DNA of 64,000 bases from contig CM071590.1 of the NCBI GenBank assembly GCA_036429605.1, positions 6,138,001-6,202,000 on the forward strand. The letters run 5' to 3'. Source of the stretch: Cladobotryum mycophilum (taxonomy: Eukaryota; Ascomycota; Sordariomycetes; Hypocreales; Hypocreaceae). The position numbers were made by a program, and so were the translations under genes. This document shows positions 22,701-33,588 of the stretch, in pieces. The notes beneath the pieces are model-generated. The model saw nothing but the letters and a program-made list of their open reading frames with translations, was not told where the DNA came from and did no database searches. Position 1 is the stretch's first letter; every line of letters starts with the position of its first letter.

Positions 22701-25700
22701 CGGTGTTAATGTCGACGTCGCTTCTGTTGTACCGAACGTACAAGTACCACTCTCAGACTTGCCCCCATATCCATGGGATCATGATGTCCGACACTGGAAC
22801 GAGCATCTCATGTCTAAATTATATCGATTTAGACCATACCCCCGGCATTCATTGCTTGGAGAACGAGTGCTTGGCACGACAGCAATAGAACCAGTATGGC
22901 GTGCCACCATAACCAGTTCCATTCTACCTTGGCTGCAGGACCACAGGGTGCATGGCAGTGTTGTCTTTCCCTTTGCCGCCTACATATCTATGGCTGGCGA
23001 GGCTATTCGTCAACTCAGCACGAGTGGTGAAATTGCTGGATATACGGCTAAGCACATATGCGTGTTCAATCCATTGGTGCTCCCCGACGACACACCCGTT
23101 GCAATAGCAACAGCATTAAAACCACACAAGTTGACAGATTCGGTGGATTCGGTATACTTTGAGTTCACCGTATCATCTTACATCGATTCTGGTGACGGTT
23201 CAAAATGGAAAAAGCATTGTTCAGGCCTAGTAGCCGTTTGCGATGCTCATCCTACGCCAAAGGCCACGGGCGAGGATTCCCAAGAATTTCCTAGGAAAGT
23301 CCATCACAGTAGATGGTATGAAGCCCTCGGCAGAGCCGGACTCGCATTTGGAAAGGAGTTTACCACCCTTTCCAGCATCGAATTTGCGACTGTGACGAAG
23401 TCTGTACGTGCTGAACTCGCCAACTGTCAGTCTCGCAAAGAGTTTATGGTGGATCCAACAGCTATCGACGGCTGTTTACAGCTTTTGACGTGCCTTCAAA
23501 CAGGAGGACATCTTTATACAATTGGTGATTCATCTTTGCCTACATTCCTAGAAGAGATTCGTGTTTTCCCGTCCGACGCTCAAGCGTTGCATGCTCGCGC
23601 TTGGTCCGCTGAGGATATGGATGATGGGAACTGGTTAGATACGACACTTGATGGAAAAGCAGTACTAAAACTCAAGGGCCTGCGGCTATCAAAGATTATG
23701 AACGCACCTGACAGTATAACCGATGAGCGGACACGATACGGAGCCGCTCGATTAGCATGGGTTCCAGACTTTGAGTTCATGGATCCAGTAGAGTTGATTG
23801 GACCACCTCGTTTGGACGCTAATGCAATAACCGAGATTATCGTACTGTTCATTCTAGACGCAGATAGGAGACTTCACAATGTCTCCGTGGAGCCGACTGA
23901 GAAGCATCTGGTACAATACAAGCTGTGGGTCCACAAATCAAGAGAAGAAGGGCATAGAGGCAAATACGCGGACGTTTTCAAGGATATGGAAAAGCTCACA
24001 CAGGAAGAGCGAAATGCGAGAATGCAAGGTCTATTTGTTCAACTTTCCAAGCAACCGGGAACCTCTCCATTTTCAGAACTTACCAAAGAGATTTGGCAGA
24101 ACCTTGAGAACTTGTGCTCTGGCCAAAGTAGCGCCTTGAACTTTTTCGAGGGGGACTTGCTCCGAAGGTTCTACATTTCTGTCAACTGGCACCTACGGCG
24201 GTTCATAAAACACATTGCAGATTCCAGGCCTGGACTTCGCATTCTAGAGGTTGGTGGAGGAACGGGTAGTGGCACAGAGGAGATTCTGAACGGGCTCATC
24301 GTCCCCGGGGGCAACCCACCTTACGAGAAGTACGTTTTCAGCGATGTGTCTTCAGCCTTCTCAGCAAAGGCCAAGGAACGCTTTCATACTATGCCGAACA
24401 TGGAATTCAGGACCTTTGACATTTCCAAATCTCCCCAGGCCCAAGGTTTTGAGAGCGAGCTGGGCACTTATGATGTGATCTTAGCTTTATATGTTGTCCA
24501 TGCTACGCCTCGCCTGAAAGACAGCCTTGAGAATCTCAGATCCCTTCTGCGGCCCGACGGTCATCTCATCCTAACAGAAAACCCATCTGGCTTTTCGAGC
24601 ATGCAGCATATTTTCGGGTTGTTTCCCGGCTGGTGGATTGCTGAGGATAATCGAGAATGGAGCCCTGTAGTTGACGAAGCCCGGTGGGACATGGAATTGA
24701 AAGCCAGCGGGTTCTCAGGTATTGGGTGGACAGAATCAGGTTCTAAAAATAACGATGATTGTCCTTTTATCATAGGTGCTCGACCAGCTGCTGCTGCCAC
24801 ATTGATGTCACCAAAAGTCGACACAATTGCAATTCTCTCCTTGGATCACAGCGCCAAGATCCCTCAGACGCTATCGACAATCCTCAATTTAGACGGTGTC
24901 AAAGTCAATAAAGTAGTGTTTGGGGAGGAACTTGGAGACAATGCCTTGGTGATTTCCACCATTGGTATTGAGGGCGAGTCTTTTGACTTTAGCTCTCATA
25001 TGGGAAAGTTGCAGGAACTTTTCAAAACCCAATTCCAAAGTCGGATCAAGATTCTGTGGCTTCTGCACCCCACTGAGTTTCAATGCAACAATTCCACCAA
25101 CTCTGCGGAGCTGCTAGGGACCATCACATGTACGAACAGGGAGATGGATTTACTCGGTTACACGCTGCAGATTCGCCACGATGAGAGTCAATTCAATGAG
25201 CTTATCAAGAAGGTGTTAGTCAAAGTCAGTCGTAAAACTGAAAAAAGAGGAATTATCGATCCTGATTGCCATTTTACCGTTCAAAGGGGAGTCATCATGC
25301 TAAGGAGGATTGAGCCATTCATGCTGGGACAAGAAATCGAAGAGGCTACGAAAAGCATTGACCCACAGATTGTGAATCATGCCCTTGAAATTGAATCACC
25401 TGGCAAGCTAAACACTCTGAGGTGGATTGAAAAGCCTTTACAGACAGATTCCCTAGAGGATCATGAGGTAGAGATTGAACTGAAGGCTTTCAGTCTCAAT
25501 TTCAGGGTAAGTACAAAATCACAGCATATGGTGGTGAAATGCCTTATACTCATTAATTATTTTGTTTAGGATCTACTTTCTGCTCTGGGCCTCATTTCTA
25601 AAGATCTGCCCATCGGATTGGATGGTGCTGGAATAATTCGAAGTCTGGGGGCTGGGGTTAAAGACTTCGTTGTCGGAGATCGTGTGGCCTGTGTAATCCC

Positions 25701-27910
25701 ACGAGGCGCGATGAGTACAGCTAGGGTACCGTATGCTGCCTGCTACAAGATTCCGGATGATATGTCTTTACAGGAAGCTGCGACGATACCAAATGTATTC
25801 ATCACGGCTTTGTATTCTCTGGTGGATGTAGCTCGTGTCACTGCAGGTCAGGTAAGTAGTTTCACCATTCCTAACATCCAGTTCCCGGGATTTTAGCTAA
25901 CCAGAGACTGTCCACATAGACTGTTTTGATACATTCAGCAGCAGGCGGTCTTGGCCATGCAGCACTCGCAATTTGCAAGTATTTGAAAGCAGAGGTGCGC
26001 TGAGAACCGACATCCATTCCATCTCTACCTTTCACGGCTGATTATTATTCTAGGTATTCGCAACCGTCGGAAGCGAAGAGAAAGTTGAGTATCTTGTAAC
26101 AAAATTCAACATTCCCAGAAATAGAATCTTCAACTCACGAAATGACTCCTTTGTCGACAGTATTATGCACGAAACCAATGGCCAAGGTGTTGATATTGTA
26201 CTCAATTCTTTATCGGGGAAATTGCTGCATGCATCTTGGGCGTGTGTTTCTGAGTTTGGATGCATGGTTGAACTTGGCAAGCGAGATCTGATTGACAGTG
26301 GTAGTTTGGCGATGAAGCCGTTCTTGAAAAATAGGACATACACTTGCGTTGATGTCGGCCATATTGGCATAAAGCGGCCTCTTTTGATGGCAAGGTAGGC
26401 TTGTGGCCAAGCAAGTTTATCCGTGCAGAGACTTTGCTAATGCATACATGCGCAGTGTCTTTCAGAGAGCCATGAGGCTCTATTGCTCGCAAAGGGGCAG
26501 CATACAGCCAATACCATATGAAGACTATCCTGCAATCCAACTTGAGCAAGGCTTCCGCAACCTACAACAAGGAGCACATATAGGAAAGACTGTGTTCACA
26601 ATGCCCAAAGACTTGACAGAGCTTAAATCGACTGTTCTAGTCAATCAATTGGCCTTTGACCCGGATGGTTCATACCTCTTGACTGGCGGGCTGGGCGGTG
26701 TTGGCAAGTCAATTGTTCGTTGGATGATTGAGAGGGGAGCGCGCAACTTCATCTTCCTCTCACCAACTGCCTCCTCGAATAACCACAAGGACTTTATAAG
26801 AGAACTCGAGAGCCTCAAATGCCACTCCATCAGAATATCTGGCATGGCGCAAGAGCTTTCTGATGTGAAGAAATGTTTGGCTGCAGCTAGAAGCGTTATC
26901 AAGGGGTATTTCATCTGGCAATGGCACTACAGGTAAGACTTGCCAATATCCCAAAGTCTCTAACGCACCGCTAAAAAGAAAAACTCTTTCAGGATCAACC
27001 ATTTACTCAGATGTCACCAGAAAGCTGGAAGGCAGCGATAGATCCAAAAGCAGGCGGTCTTTACAACCTACACACGGCGCTGATCGAGTTCAACCAGAAT
27101 CCCGACTTCTTAATCGCTACTAGCTCCCTATCCGCTACATTTGGCACTCCTGGTCAGTCGAATTATATCGCTGCAAACATCTTGGTAGAATCATTCTGCC
27201 AGTACCGGCGCAGCCAAGGACTACCTGCTTCGACTCTCATAATGTCCCCGATTGCTGATGTGGGATACCTGGCAGAACACCCTGAGCTGAAAGAACTACA
27301 GGGCCGACTTAACCTCTGCCTCTATGAAAAGGAACTTCTCAAGTTCATTGAGCATGCCATAGTCAATCAAAAACGCCTTGACCGCGGTGCTCAACAGCAG
27401 CATGGCTGTTTTCAGACCTGGAAAGACGAAGGCGCTGTCTTGATGGGATTGATAACGCCTGACACTCCATTAGCAGAGTCGACTAGTCTGTTGTTATGGC
27501 GTGACAGTGCACAAATGGCATCTTATCACAACCACAACATCTCACAAAGTAAGGCTTTTACGACTTCCAAATCGGGAAAGATATCCGAGAAATTACGGAC
27601 TTTGTTGGGAGAAGTTCAGAGAAATCCTGTCATCCTGCAGGAGGAGGAGACTATTCTGCGGCTTGCCACAGAGATTGGAAAGTCTCTATTCTCTTTCATG
27701 ATGAAAGATGTTGGCAATGTCGAGGATCACCTCAACGATAATTTTCGTCAGATGGGTTTAGACTCGCTGGTCCTGATGGAACTACGAGGTTGGTTCAAGG
27801 AAGTATTGCAGGTTGATATTTCACCCATGGACTTAGCGTCCAAGTCGACATTGAAAGAGTTGGGGCAGGTTGTTGCCACACATCTGCATAAGAAATATAG
27901 CTCTACGTAG
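19734..27910 (+). CDS. Highly reducing polyketide synthase (12 exons, one frame slip)
   Basis: An iterative type I HR-PKS of about 2,509 residues, KS-AT-DH-MT-ER-KR-ACP. Eleven GT-AG introns were read: 19809-19864, 20401-20462, 20887-20942, 21033-21083, 21208-21268, 21382-21432, 25507-25569, 25852-25919, 25995-26053, 26395-26455 and 26933-26992. All phases fit. Active sites: KS Cys in KTGCSAS, HATGT and NVGHSEAASG; AT GHSSGE; DH HRVHGSVVFP; methyltransferase LEVGGGTGSG; ER with HSAAGGLGHAA; KR with GGLGGVG; ACP LDSL. The synthase should give a methylated, largely reduced chain. It has no thioesterase, reductase or condensation domain, so release must come from elsewhere. The frame slips once at the G run 26903-26906, just before the last intron. 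The summed exon length is one base short of a multiple of three, which agrees with a single missing base. Confidence 0.93.
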
Positions 27911-28551
27911 GAGGCAAAGGCTCGAGCAAAACATGCCAGGGGTCTTCGTCCTTTCGCTGGGGTAAGCGATACTCAAGGGCAAGAAAGGTTGTCCATGGAT
28001 TGTTTTATACAGGATTACATAGTCAGATCCGCCATCACTCAATATGTGTGATTTCCACGAATCGTGTTTATGAAAGATTTGCTCATAGCACTCCTTTTTG
28101 GTCGTCGTAAATGCCTCAGTATTCCTGAAATGCTACGATCAAATGATCATGTCCGTGTATCAAAACATTGAAGCTTCAGAATTTCCATCATCCGCAGCAT
28201 CGACCACCTGATATTCTCAAGCTAACTAGGCGATATGTCAGTACTAGTTGTGCATACTACAAGAGCTTTCTCATGATTCTCTTCTGACCTCATCATTTAG
28301 CCTTTTATTACTGTTAGCAAAAAGCCTTACCTTTCTGCAAACTGTAGGCCAAATCACTTCAAGCTCAGCAGATGAGTTTTCACGGTAGCAATTGAGCAGG
28401 TTTGGGGTTTGTAGGCGTAGCAATGACCACCTAGTTAAGCTATCTAGAATGAGGACATCTACTTGTAGTTGTTATATATAAACATGATTCAGCGAGATCT
28501 CGAGGGTTCGACTCAAATTCTAACAGCTTTAATTGTGGTTTAAGCGGTTTA
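27911..28551. other. Intergenic, no gene seen
   Basis: Convergent 3' flanks of the HR-PKS and of the small Cys-rich gene. AT-rich, no reading frame of interest. Confidence 0.45.
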
Positions 28552-28964
28552 CTACTCTTCAATCAGTGAATTGTAATTAGGTATTTTGCTTATCTGACTT
28601 ACTGGACAGTTGCAACCGCAGATAGAGCAACAGTTAGTCTCGGAACATTTGGGATCGAATGCGTAACAGTTGTCCGGGTCAGTCAGAGTACTCTATGAAA
28701 AAGAAGTTAGATATACGGACGGATGTTAACGAAGATATAAGCGTACGTTGCAGACGCGGAACTAAAAAGTAGAAGAGTAATTATTAGACAGATTGCGATA
28801 TGATAGCAAAACATCGGTTAGGCCAAGGGCTTTCACCGTTGACGTTGCCATCTTGGACTTGTATGACTTACACAGTCACAATTGATTGAGTCTTGCTTTT
28901 GAGGAGCGGCAAGTGCGACGGCTGCGAGGGCCTGTAGGAGAATAACAACTGTAGAGCTATGCAT
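28552..28964 (-). CDS. Small secreted cysteine-rich protein (effector-like)
   Basis: No homologue is recognised; the model rests on gene structure. ATG 28964 opens an exon to 28872 encoding a 20-residue signal peptide (hydrophobic ILLQALAAVALAA core, cleavage near AAPQ) and an NCDC motif. Splicing at GTAAGT to a 15-base microexon (28761-28747, one Cys) and then to an exon at 28692-28603 stays in frame throughout. It adds seven more Cys, giving ten in about 46 mature residues, ending CC-x2-C-x-C-x-C. The last exon may read on to a stop at 28552 (82 residues in all) or splice again at GTAAGT after 28603. Such proteins are usually disulfide-knotted and exported, as effectors, antimicrobials or surface peptides. 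It lies between the HR-PKS and two other secreted-protein genes. The main doubt is the 3' end. Confidence 0.55.
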
Positions 28965-31274
28965 GACGAACTTATTATTCTTTTCCGGGCGGGCCGTCGT
29001 TGTTGCTGTTTTGTTCTTGTTGCTGTAGAGGTAGCTAAAGGTTGGCCTTGGCTCGGTATCCGGGCGACTTATATACACACGCACGACTGTCGGGGATAGG
29101 CTAATGAAACTGAAGAACATGAAACAGACAGATACAAAATGCTGATTAGTTATTGCTTTACATGGTCTACGTATGTTTAGCAAGGGTATATTTAACCATA
29201 AAAGTAACCTGATATGGAAGCTTTTGATTCTCTACTAGGCATCACTCTCTATTGGCTGCTACCCTTTTTCTTTCTCTTAGCAGCCCATGGCCCATTGAAA
29301 TCATCGCCCTTGTATTTGACATCCATAGGGCGTCGGCAATAACATTGTTGTAGCCGTGTTTTCAGATAGATCATATAAGCCTGCCTCACTTCCCTGCATC
29401 GTTGCTGGGTAAATCATTATGTTCTGAACGTCCGGGCTGTTTCCGGAGAATTGCGGATACCTGGCTCGTAACCAAGACCAGATGCCCCTGGGATTCAATT
29501 AAGCTGGTCTTAACATGGCTTCTGCCAGTGCCAGCAACTGGTGGGCTGTAGCTCTTGGGCACTGAATGTCTGGTGGTGGACCACTACTAGCAACGAGATG
29601 AGAGAAAATGGGACGCTGGTAGTGCGCCTATAATAACCGTAAGTAGCGAGTTAATAGTCTGGTGTTTTCTTACATCTGGATTACTAATACCACAACCTTC
29701 ATGCTCAGTAGGTGAGCTGAGCCTGTGGCCGCTGGAGTTCTCATCTCTCAACCAAGTGTGAAAAGTAGGGGCAAGGGATATTCGGGATTCAACAGTCCGC
29801 AGGCTGGTTTGTTAGCCCGATGGTTAAATGTCAAGACATGGTAAAGTGAACAATTCGTCCGCTTCGGCGTAGAGGGAACCGAGACACAACACGCGTCCAT
29901 CGGCAGATGGCCGATCACCCGAACTGAATGGTACACAGGGCCTGTCCGCATCAGTCTCCACTCACGTCTCGGGAATGGTGAACGGTAATCAAGCGAGCCT
30001 ATACAATGGTAAGCGACAACGATCCACGATGGTCAGAGGACCCCCTCATCTACTGACATCCTGCATTATGACATGTACTGTGACACATGACTAACCCTTC
30101 ATAATATTTAGATGAAGCCGTCCTCTAAAAGAGGCTTACAATTCTATAACGGGCGCATAAGCCTCTCAGCAATTCAAGTTCACAGTATCGTTGATGGCAT
30201 ATAGGCCTCGGCTGCTCAAGTACGTCAACAGCTAGAATAGAGAAAGGAAGCGGTTCTAATCACAGTATAAAATGCAAATGACTATACCCCATACCATACC
30301 ATCCATACACTTATAAGTATCATATTTAAACCTAAATGAACATCGTGGTCAACTTACTTTTGGCACTTATTATGCACGAGGTTCGCCCCTCCCCTTCGTA
30401 CTCTGCTTTGGATGTACACGTTACCGCAGCATGATCTAAGGAGAAGATGAAAGAAGTGCCTACGTAGGTAGCCAGGAGGAGTCGTGAGCATAAATTTAAT
30501 CGCACGCAAAACCCTGTAGTGACCTGATCAATCGGCAACTTGTTATTCTATTTGAACCGATCACATAGATTGCCATTGACATCAAGTAAAAAGAAGAAAT
30601 GAGTTTGTTCAATCGAAATCTCTAGGGTAAGACTTTTCTTGTGTGTGAGGGTGATTTTCTCCCCATCATCTTGTTCTTCATCCGCCCCAGACCAGATTGA
30701 GCTAATGCTTTCACAAGGGATGTGCCGTCTGCGTTGGTCCTCTTAGTATCATGCACACAATGATCAACTATGAGGTTTGACAGGCGTCAATATGTGAGCA
30801 ATTTGCATGGTTTGGCATTACCGTGGATTGCTAACGCGAGGGCATCACCGGATTTCAGTCGACATCACCCTCCAAAGCTTCGGTATTGGTTCTGACAGAG
30901 AGCTGAGATGACTAGCACAATTGGACGCGTCGTTTTCTTCACAGCTCTTCCAACTGTCTCCAACACCAAACTGCCTCTGTCTAGCATATTATCGTGATGC
31001 TTGCTTCCGCTTCCAATGACCTAGGGTGCATGCAGCCACCGCGTCCAAGCGCAATGTAACGGCAATCTTTTAACGCTCTGTGGCTGCATCACAACGGCCC
31101 AAACCAGAGTCCAGACTCCCGTCATCGGGGTCAGACTGGGTATAAAGTGTCGAGTTGTTGGAAGATCGATAGCGGGGTTGCAACGCACACTTCTCTCGAT
31201 CGGCATTGCTGTTGCAATCTTCATTAATTCTATTTGAGCTTACCAGCATTATTTACCCCCTTCATCTATTCACG
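28965..31274. other. Long intergenic region, no gene seen
   Basis: 2.3 kb with only short frames lacking family motifs. It contains the promoters of the Cys-rich gene (leftward) and the Egh16-like gene (rightward). No transposon ends, RNA gene or relic was recognised. Confidence 0.4.
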
Positions 31275-31916
31275 ATGCCTTCATTTAAGGCCGCCCTCGC
31301 CTCATGTGTCTTTCTATCAACTCAGCTTGTATCGTGCCACTGCGTCTTCATCGCGGCCAATGGCGATGCAGGTGGAAAAGGCATGGCTCTCGGCGTGGAC
31401 CCCACCACTCCCCGAACCTGTACCTCAATAGATCCTTGCCAACGGGACACCACCGTCTTCTCCGGCCGTACCATCGCCAACATGGGCATTGGTCAAACGA
31501 GTGAAAACGGGGTCAACAACGTGGAGAAGGGAACGGCGAGGATTCTGAAGCTCACTGGAGGTGTTCTTCCTCTGGTCACTTCCGGAGGATATCTTTCCAT
31601 GGTGGTTCACCAAATCAACGGGGATGGTGCGGGCCCCTTTGGCTGTGAGATCAATGCGGACGGGGCTGCTAAGACTTGGAGCAAGCTTCAGCTAACGGTA
31701 AACATTCCCGGGGAGAATGGAGTGAACAGTGCGGCCCTTGTACAATGGCCTCTCAAAGCGACTATCCCCAAGGGCCAAACCTGTACCGGAACAGCGGCTG
31801 GCAAGAAGAATATTTGTCTTGTGCGTTGCCACAACCCCGCGCCGAATGGACCGTTTGGTGGTGTTATGCCTGTTCAGCTGGTTGCTAAGGCTCCGGCTAT
31901 CAAGGCAGCTCGATAG
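31275..31916 (+). CDS. Egh16/GAS-like secreted protein
   Basis: A single-exon protein of 213 residues belonging to the fungal Egh16 family, which includes the appressorium-stage GAS (MAS) proteins of the rice blast fungus. The start chosen is the ATG followed by a hydrophobic signal peptide ending around residue 20; upstream GTG or TTG codons are not credible. Family blocks are visible: NGDAGGKGMALGVD near the mature N terminus, a GPFGCEINADG block in the middle, and TCTGTAAGKKN...CLVRCHNP...GPFGGVMPVQ near the C terminus. The conserved Cys residues are present. The family is exported and induced during host penetration in several pathogens; its biochemical activity is not settled. It stands beside another secreted-protein gene on the same strand, suggesting a small island of secreted factors rather than a part of the metabolite pathway. 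Confidence 0.85.
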   Translation: MPSFKAALASCVFLSTQLVSCHCVFIAANGDAGGKGMALGVDPTTPRTCTSIDPCQRDTTVFSGRTIANMGIGQTSENGVNNVEKGTARILKLTGGVLPLVTSGGYLSMVVHQINGDGAGPFGCEINADGAAKTWSKLQLTVNIPGENGVNSAALVQWPLKATIPKGQTCTGTAAGKKNICLVRCHNPAPNGPFGGVMPVQLVAKAPAIKAAR

Positions 31917-32488
31917 TATGAGAGCTAGGCGGTATTGTTAAATACCTAAGTAGATGCTTATAAACATGGATACATTTATACCAGCCGTGGATGTTCAAAC
32001 TTGGCAGAATTAAAAACATAATTAAGGTTGTGGAGTTACGTGTGGTGACTACACAGATTCGGCTCAGGGACCACCACCATCACAACGGCAGAGAGAGCTC
32101 TAGCTTATAGATGATGTCTATGCGCACCCGATTGGCTAATAAAGATTGTGTGCTCCCGGCGAAGTCTTTGTGGCTGTCAATAGCCGAGGCGGGCCGGCCC
32201 AGCTGAGGCTATAATCAACATCGGTTTCTAGTATTCGCTTCTCCCTCTCTGTATGTACAACTATGGCGCACAGGCCCTTGAAATTGTACTGAGCAGTTTG
32301 GTGCCCAGAGCGCGCCTGTTTGTTATAGGGGAGAATGGATCCATTCCCGTTACACTTTGGGACCGGGCGTTAACGTTACTCTGTCAACCCCCTAAATGCG
32401 TGGGCCATTTAGCGGTAAGCGCCTATGAGCCGACTTCTCACAATAATTTCCTCCTTGCCAGCATATCGTGAGAGCGATAGACACCAAT
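31917..32488. promoter_or_regulatory. Upstream region of secreted deaminase; no gene seen
   Basis: A 570-base gap between two co-directional genes, so it should carry the deaminase promoter. No specific motif is called. Confidence 0.4.
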
Positions 32489-33223
32489 ATGTTCCTCCCT
32501 CCGTCGTGGACTTGCGTCTGGGCAGCCATTGGAATACTTCTCTTCCAATTTGTGACGTTAAGCGCCGCCGATTCTCATCCAGAGCAGGATCTCAGGGCAA
32601 TTGATCACGACGACACTAGCCATGGCACCATCCCGTTGGTGACTCGCGAGTACTGGATACGCTACGCCATCGACCTGCTTGCGGAACGCACACCACTTTG
32701 CAATGTCAATACGTTTGGCGCCGTCATTGTAAACCACACAGACACTTCATCTCTCGGCAACGTCGTTTGCGATGGGTTCAATACAGTTGGCGACCATGGG
32801 GATCCCACCCTGCATGGCGAAATGGTTGCCATACGCCAATGCTTCGACGTGCTACAGAAGCCACCCTACAGTCTGACCTTTGCTGCGGTATCGGCGGCAG
32901 TGCGCGACCTAACTCTGTACACGACTGCTGAGCCGTGTCCCATGTGCTCCGGCGCCATCCGCTGGACTGGCTTTCGGGAGTGCGTGTACGGTACTAGCAT
33001 CGACACACTGATACAGCGGGGCTGGGTGCAGATGAATATTTCGAGCGCAGAGATCTTTGCGCGGAGTGATGGATTGGGCACGCGTACTGCTCTATTCGAG
33101 GGGGTGCTGCGAAACGAGACAGATCCGCTCTTCGTTTGGCAATTCGACCACAATGCTCCGTGTCCCAAGGGATGTAATCGAAATGGCAAAGGTCACTGTG
33201 TAGAGAAGAACTCGGATCTGTGA
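32489..33223 (+). CDS. Secreted cytidine/deoxycytidylate-deaminase-fold protein
   Basis: A single-exon protein of 244 residues. It has the zinc-binding signature of the nucleoside and tRNA deaminase superfamily: HGE at 109-111 (His zinc ligand and catalytic Glu) and PCPMC at 149-153 (two Cys ligands). The PCxMC spacing and the following SGAIRWTGF resemble the guanine-deaminase/tRNA-adenosine-deaminase branch. The fungal version here starts with a hydrophobic segment at about 8-26 and a likely cleavage after SAA, so it enters the secretory pathway. Three N-x-S/T sites are visible. The C-terminal about 40 residues are Cys-rich (CPKGCNRNGKGHC) and are not part of the deaminase core. ATG 32489 is chosen over an upstream GTG because it directly precedes the signal peptide. 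Secreted deaminases are uncommon; the substrate could be an extracellular base, nucleoside or nucleic acid. This is inferred. Confidence 0.85.
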   Translation: MFLPPSWTCVWAAIGILLFQFVTLSAADSHPEQDLRAIDHDDTSHGTIPLVTREYWIRYAIDLLAERTPLCNVNTFGAVIVNHTDTSSLGNVVCDGFNTVGDHGDPTLHGEMVAIRQCFDVLQKPPYSLTFAAVSAAVRDLTLYTTAEPCPMCSGAIRWTGFRECVYGTSIDTLIQRGWVQMNISSAEIFARSDGLGTRTALFEGVLRNETDPLFVWQFDHNAPCPKGCNRNGKGHCVEKNSDL

Positions 33224-33588
33224 CCTTTTTGTCACATAATGATCTTGATCGCCCCGTGTTGAGGGGCTTGAAGCATCGTTAGTGCAGTAGATGGATGCCG
33301 ACGAGGTGCTGCAAGTTAACGAGACATGGTCTCATTCAAGATTCTCAAAGATATTATCAGTACAAGCGAAATATGATGGATCTAGACAATTTATTTCTAC
33401 TCTAGTCTATTCTAAATTCTCTTCTATAAGGAAAGAAAAAGCATGTCCTGTAACTCCGCACTACCAGTGAACCTCGATCGGACTCCCCTCCTGCCATAAA
33501 GCAATGCCATTCAATATAATAATCTATGACTCCAAAACGCCTAAATAAAAACACAAAGAAAAAGTAAAATAAAACTATCCTCTTACTC
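33224..33588. other. Convergent 3' flanks
   Basis: 365 bases between the deaminase gene and the end of the PKS-NRPS gene, which face each other. AT-rich, with no gene. Confidence 0.5.

Noticed and set aside
28504..28516. tRNA B-box-like sequence (GGTTCGACTC)
   Set aside because: No A box or foldable cloverleaf is seen around it.
32468..32488. Upstream GTG start for the deaminase
   Set aside because: ATG at 32489 directly precedes the signal peptide, and GTG starts are rare in fungi.
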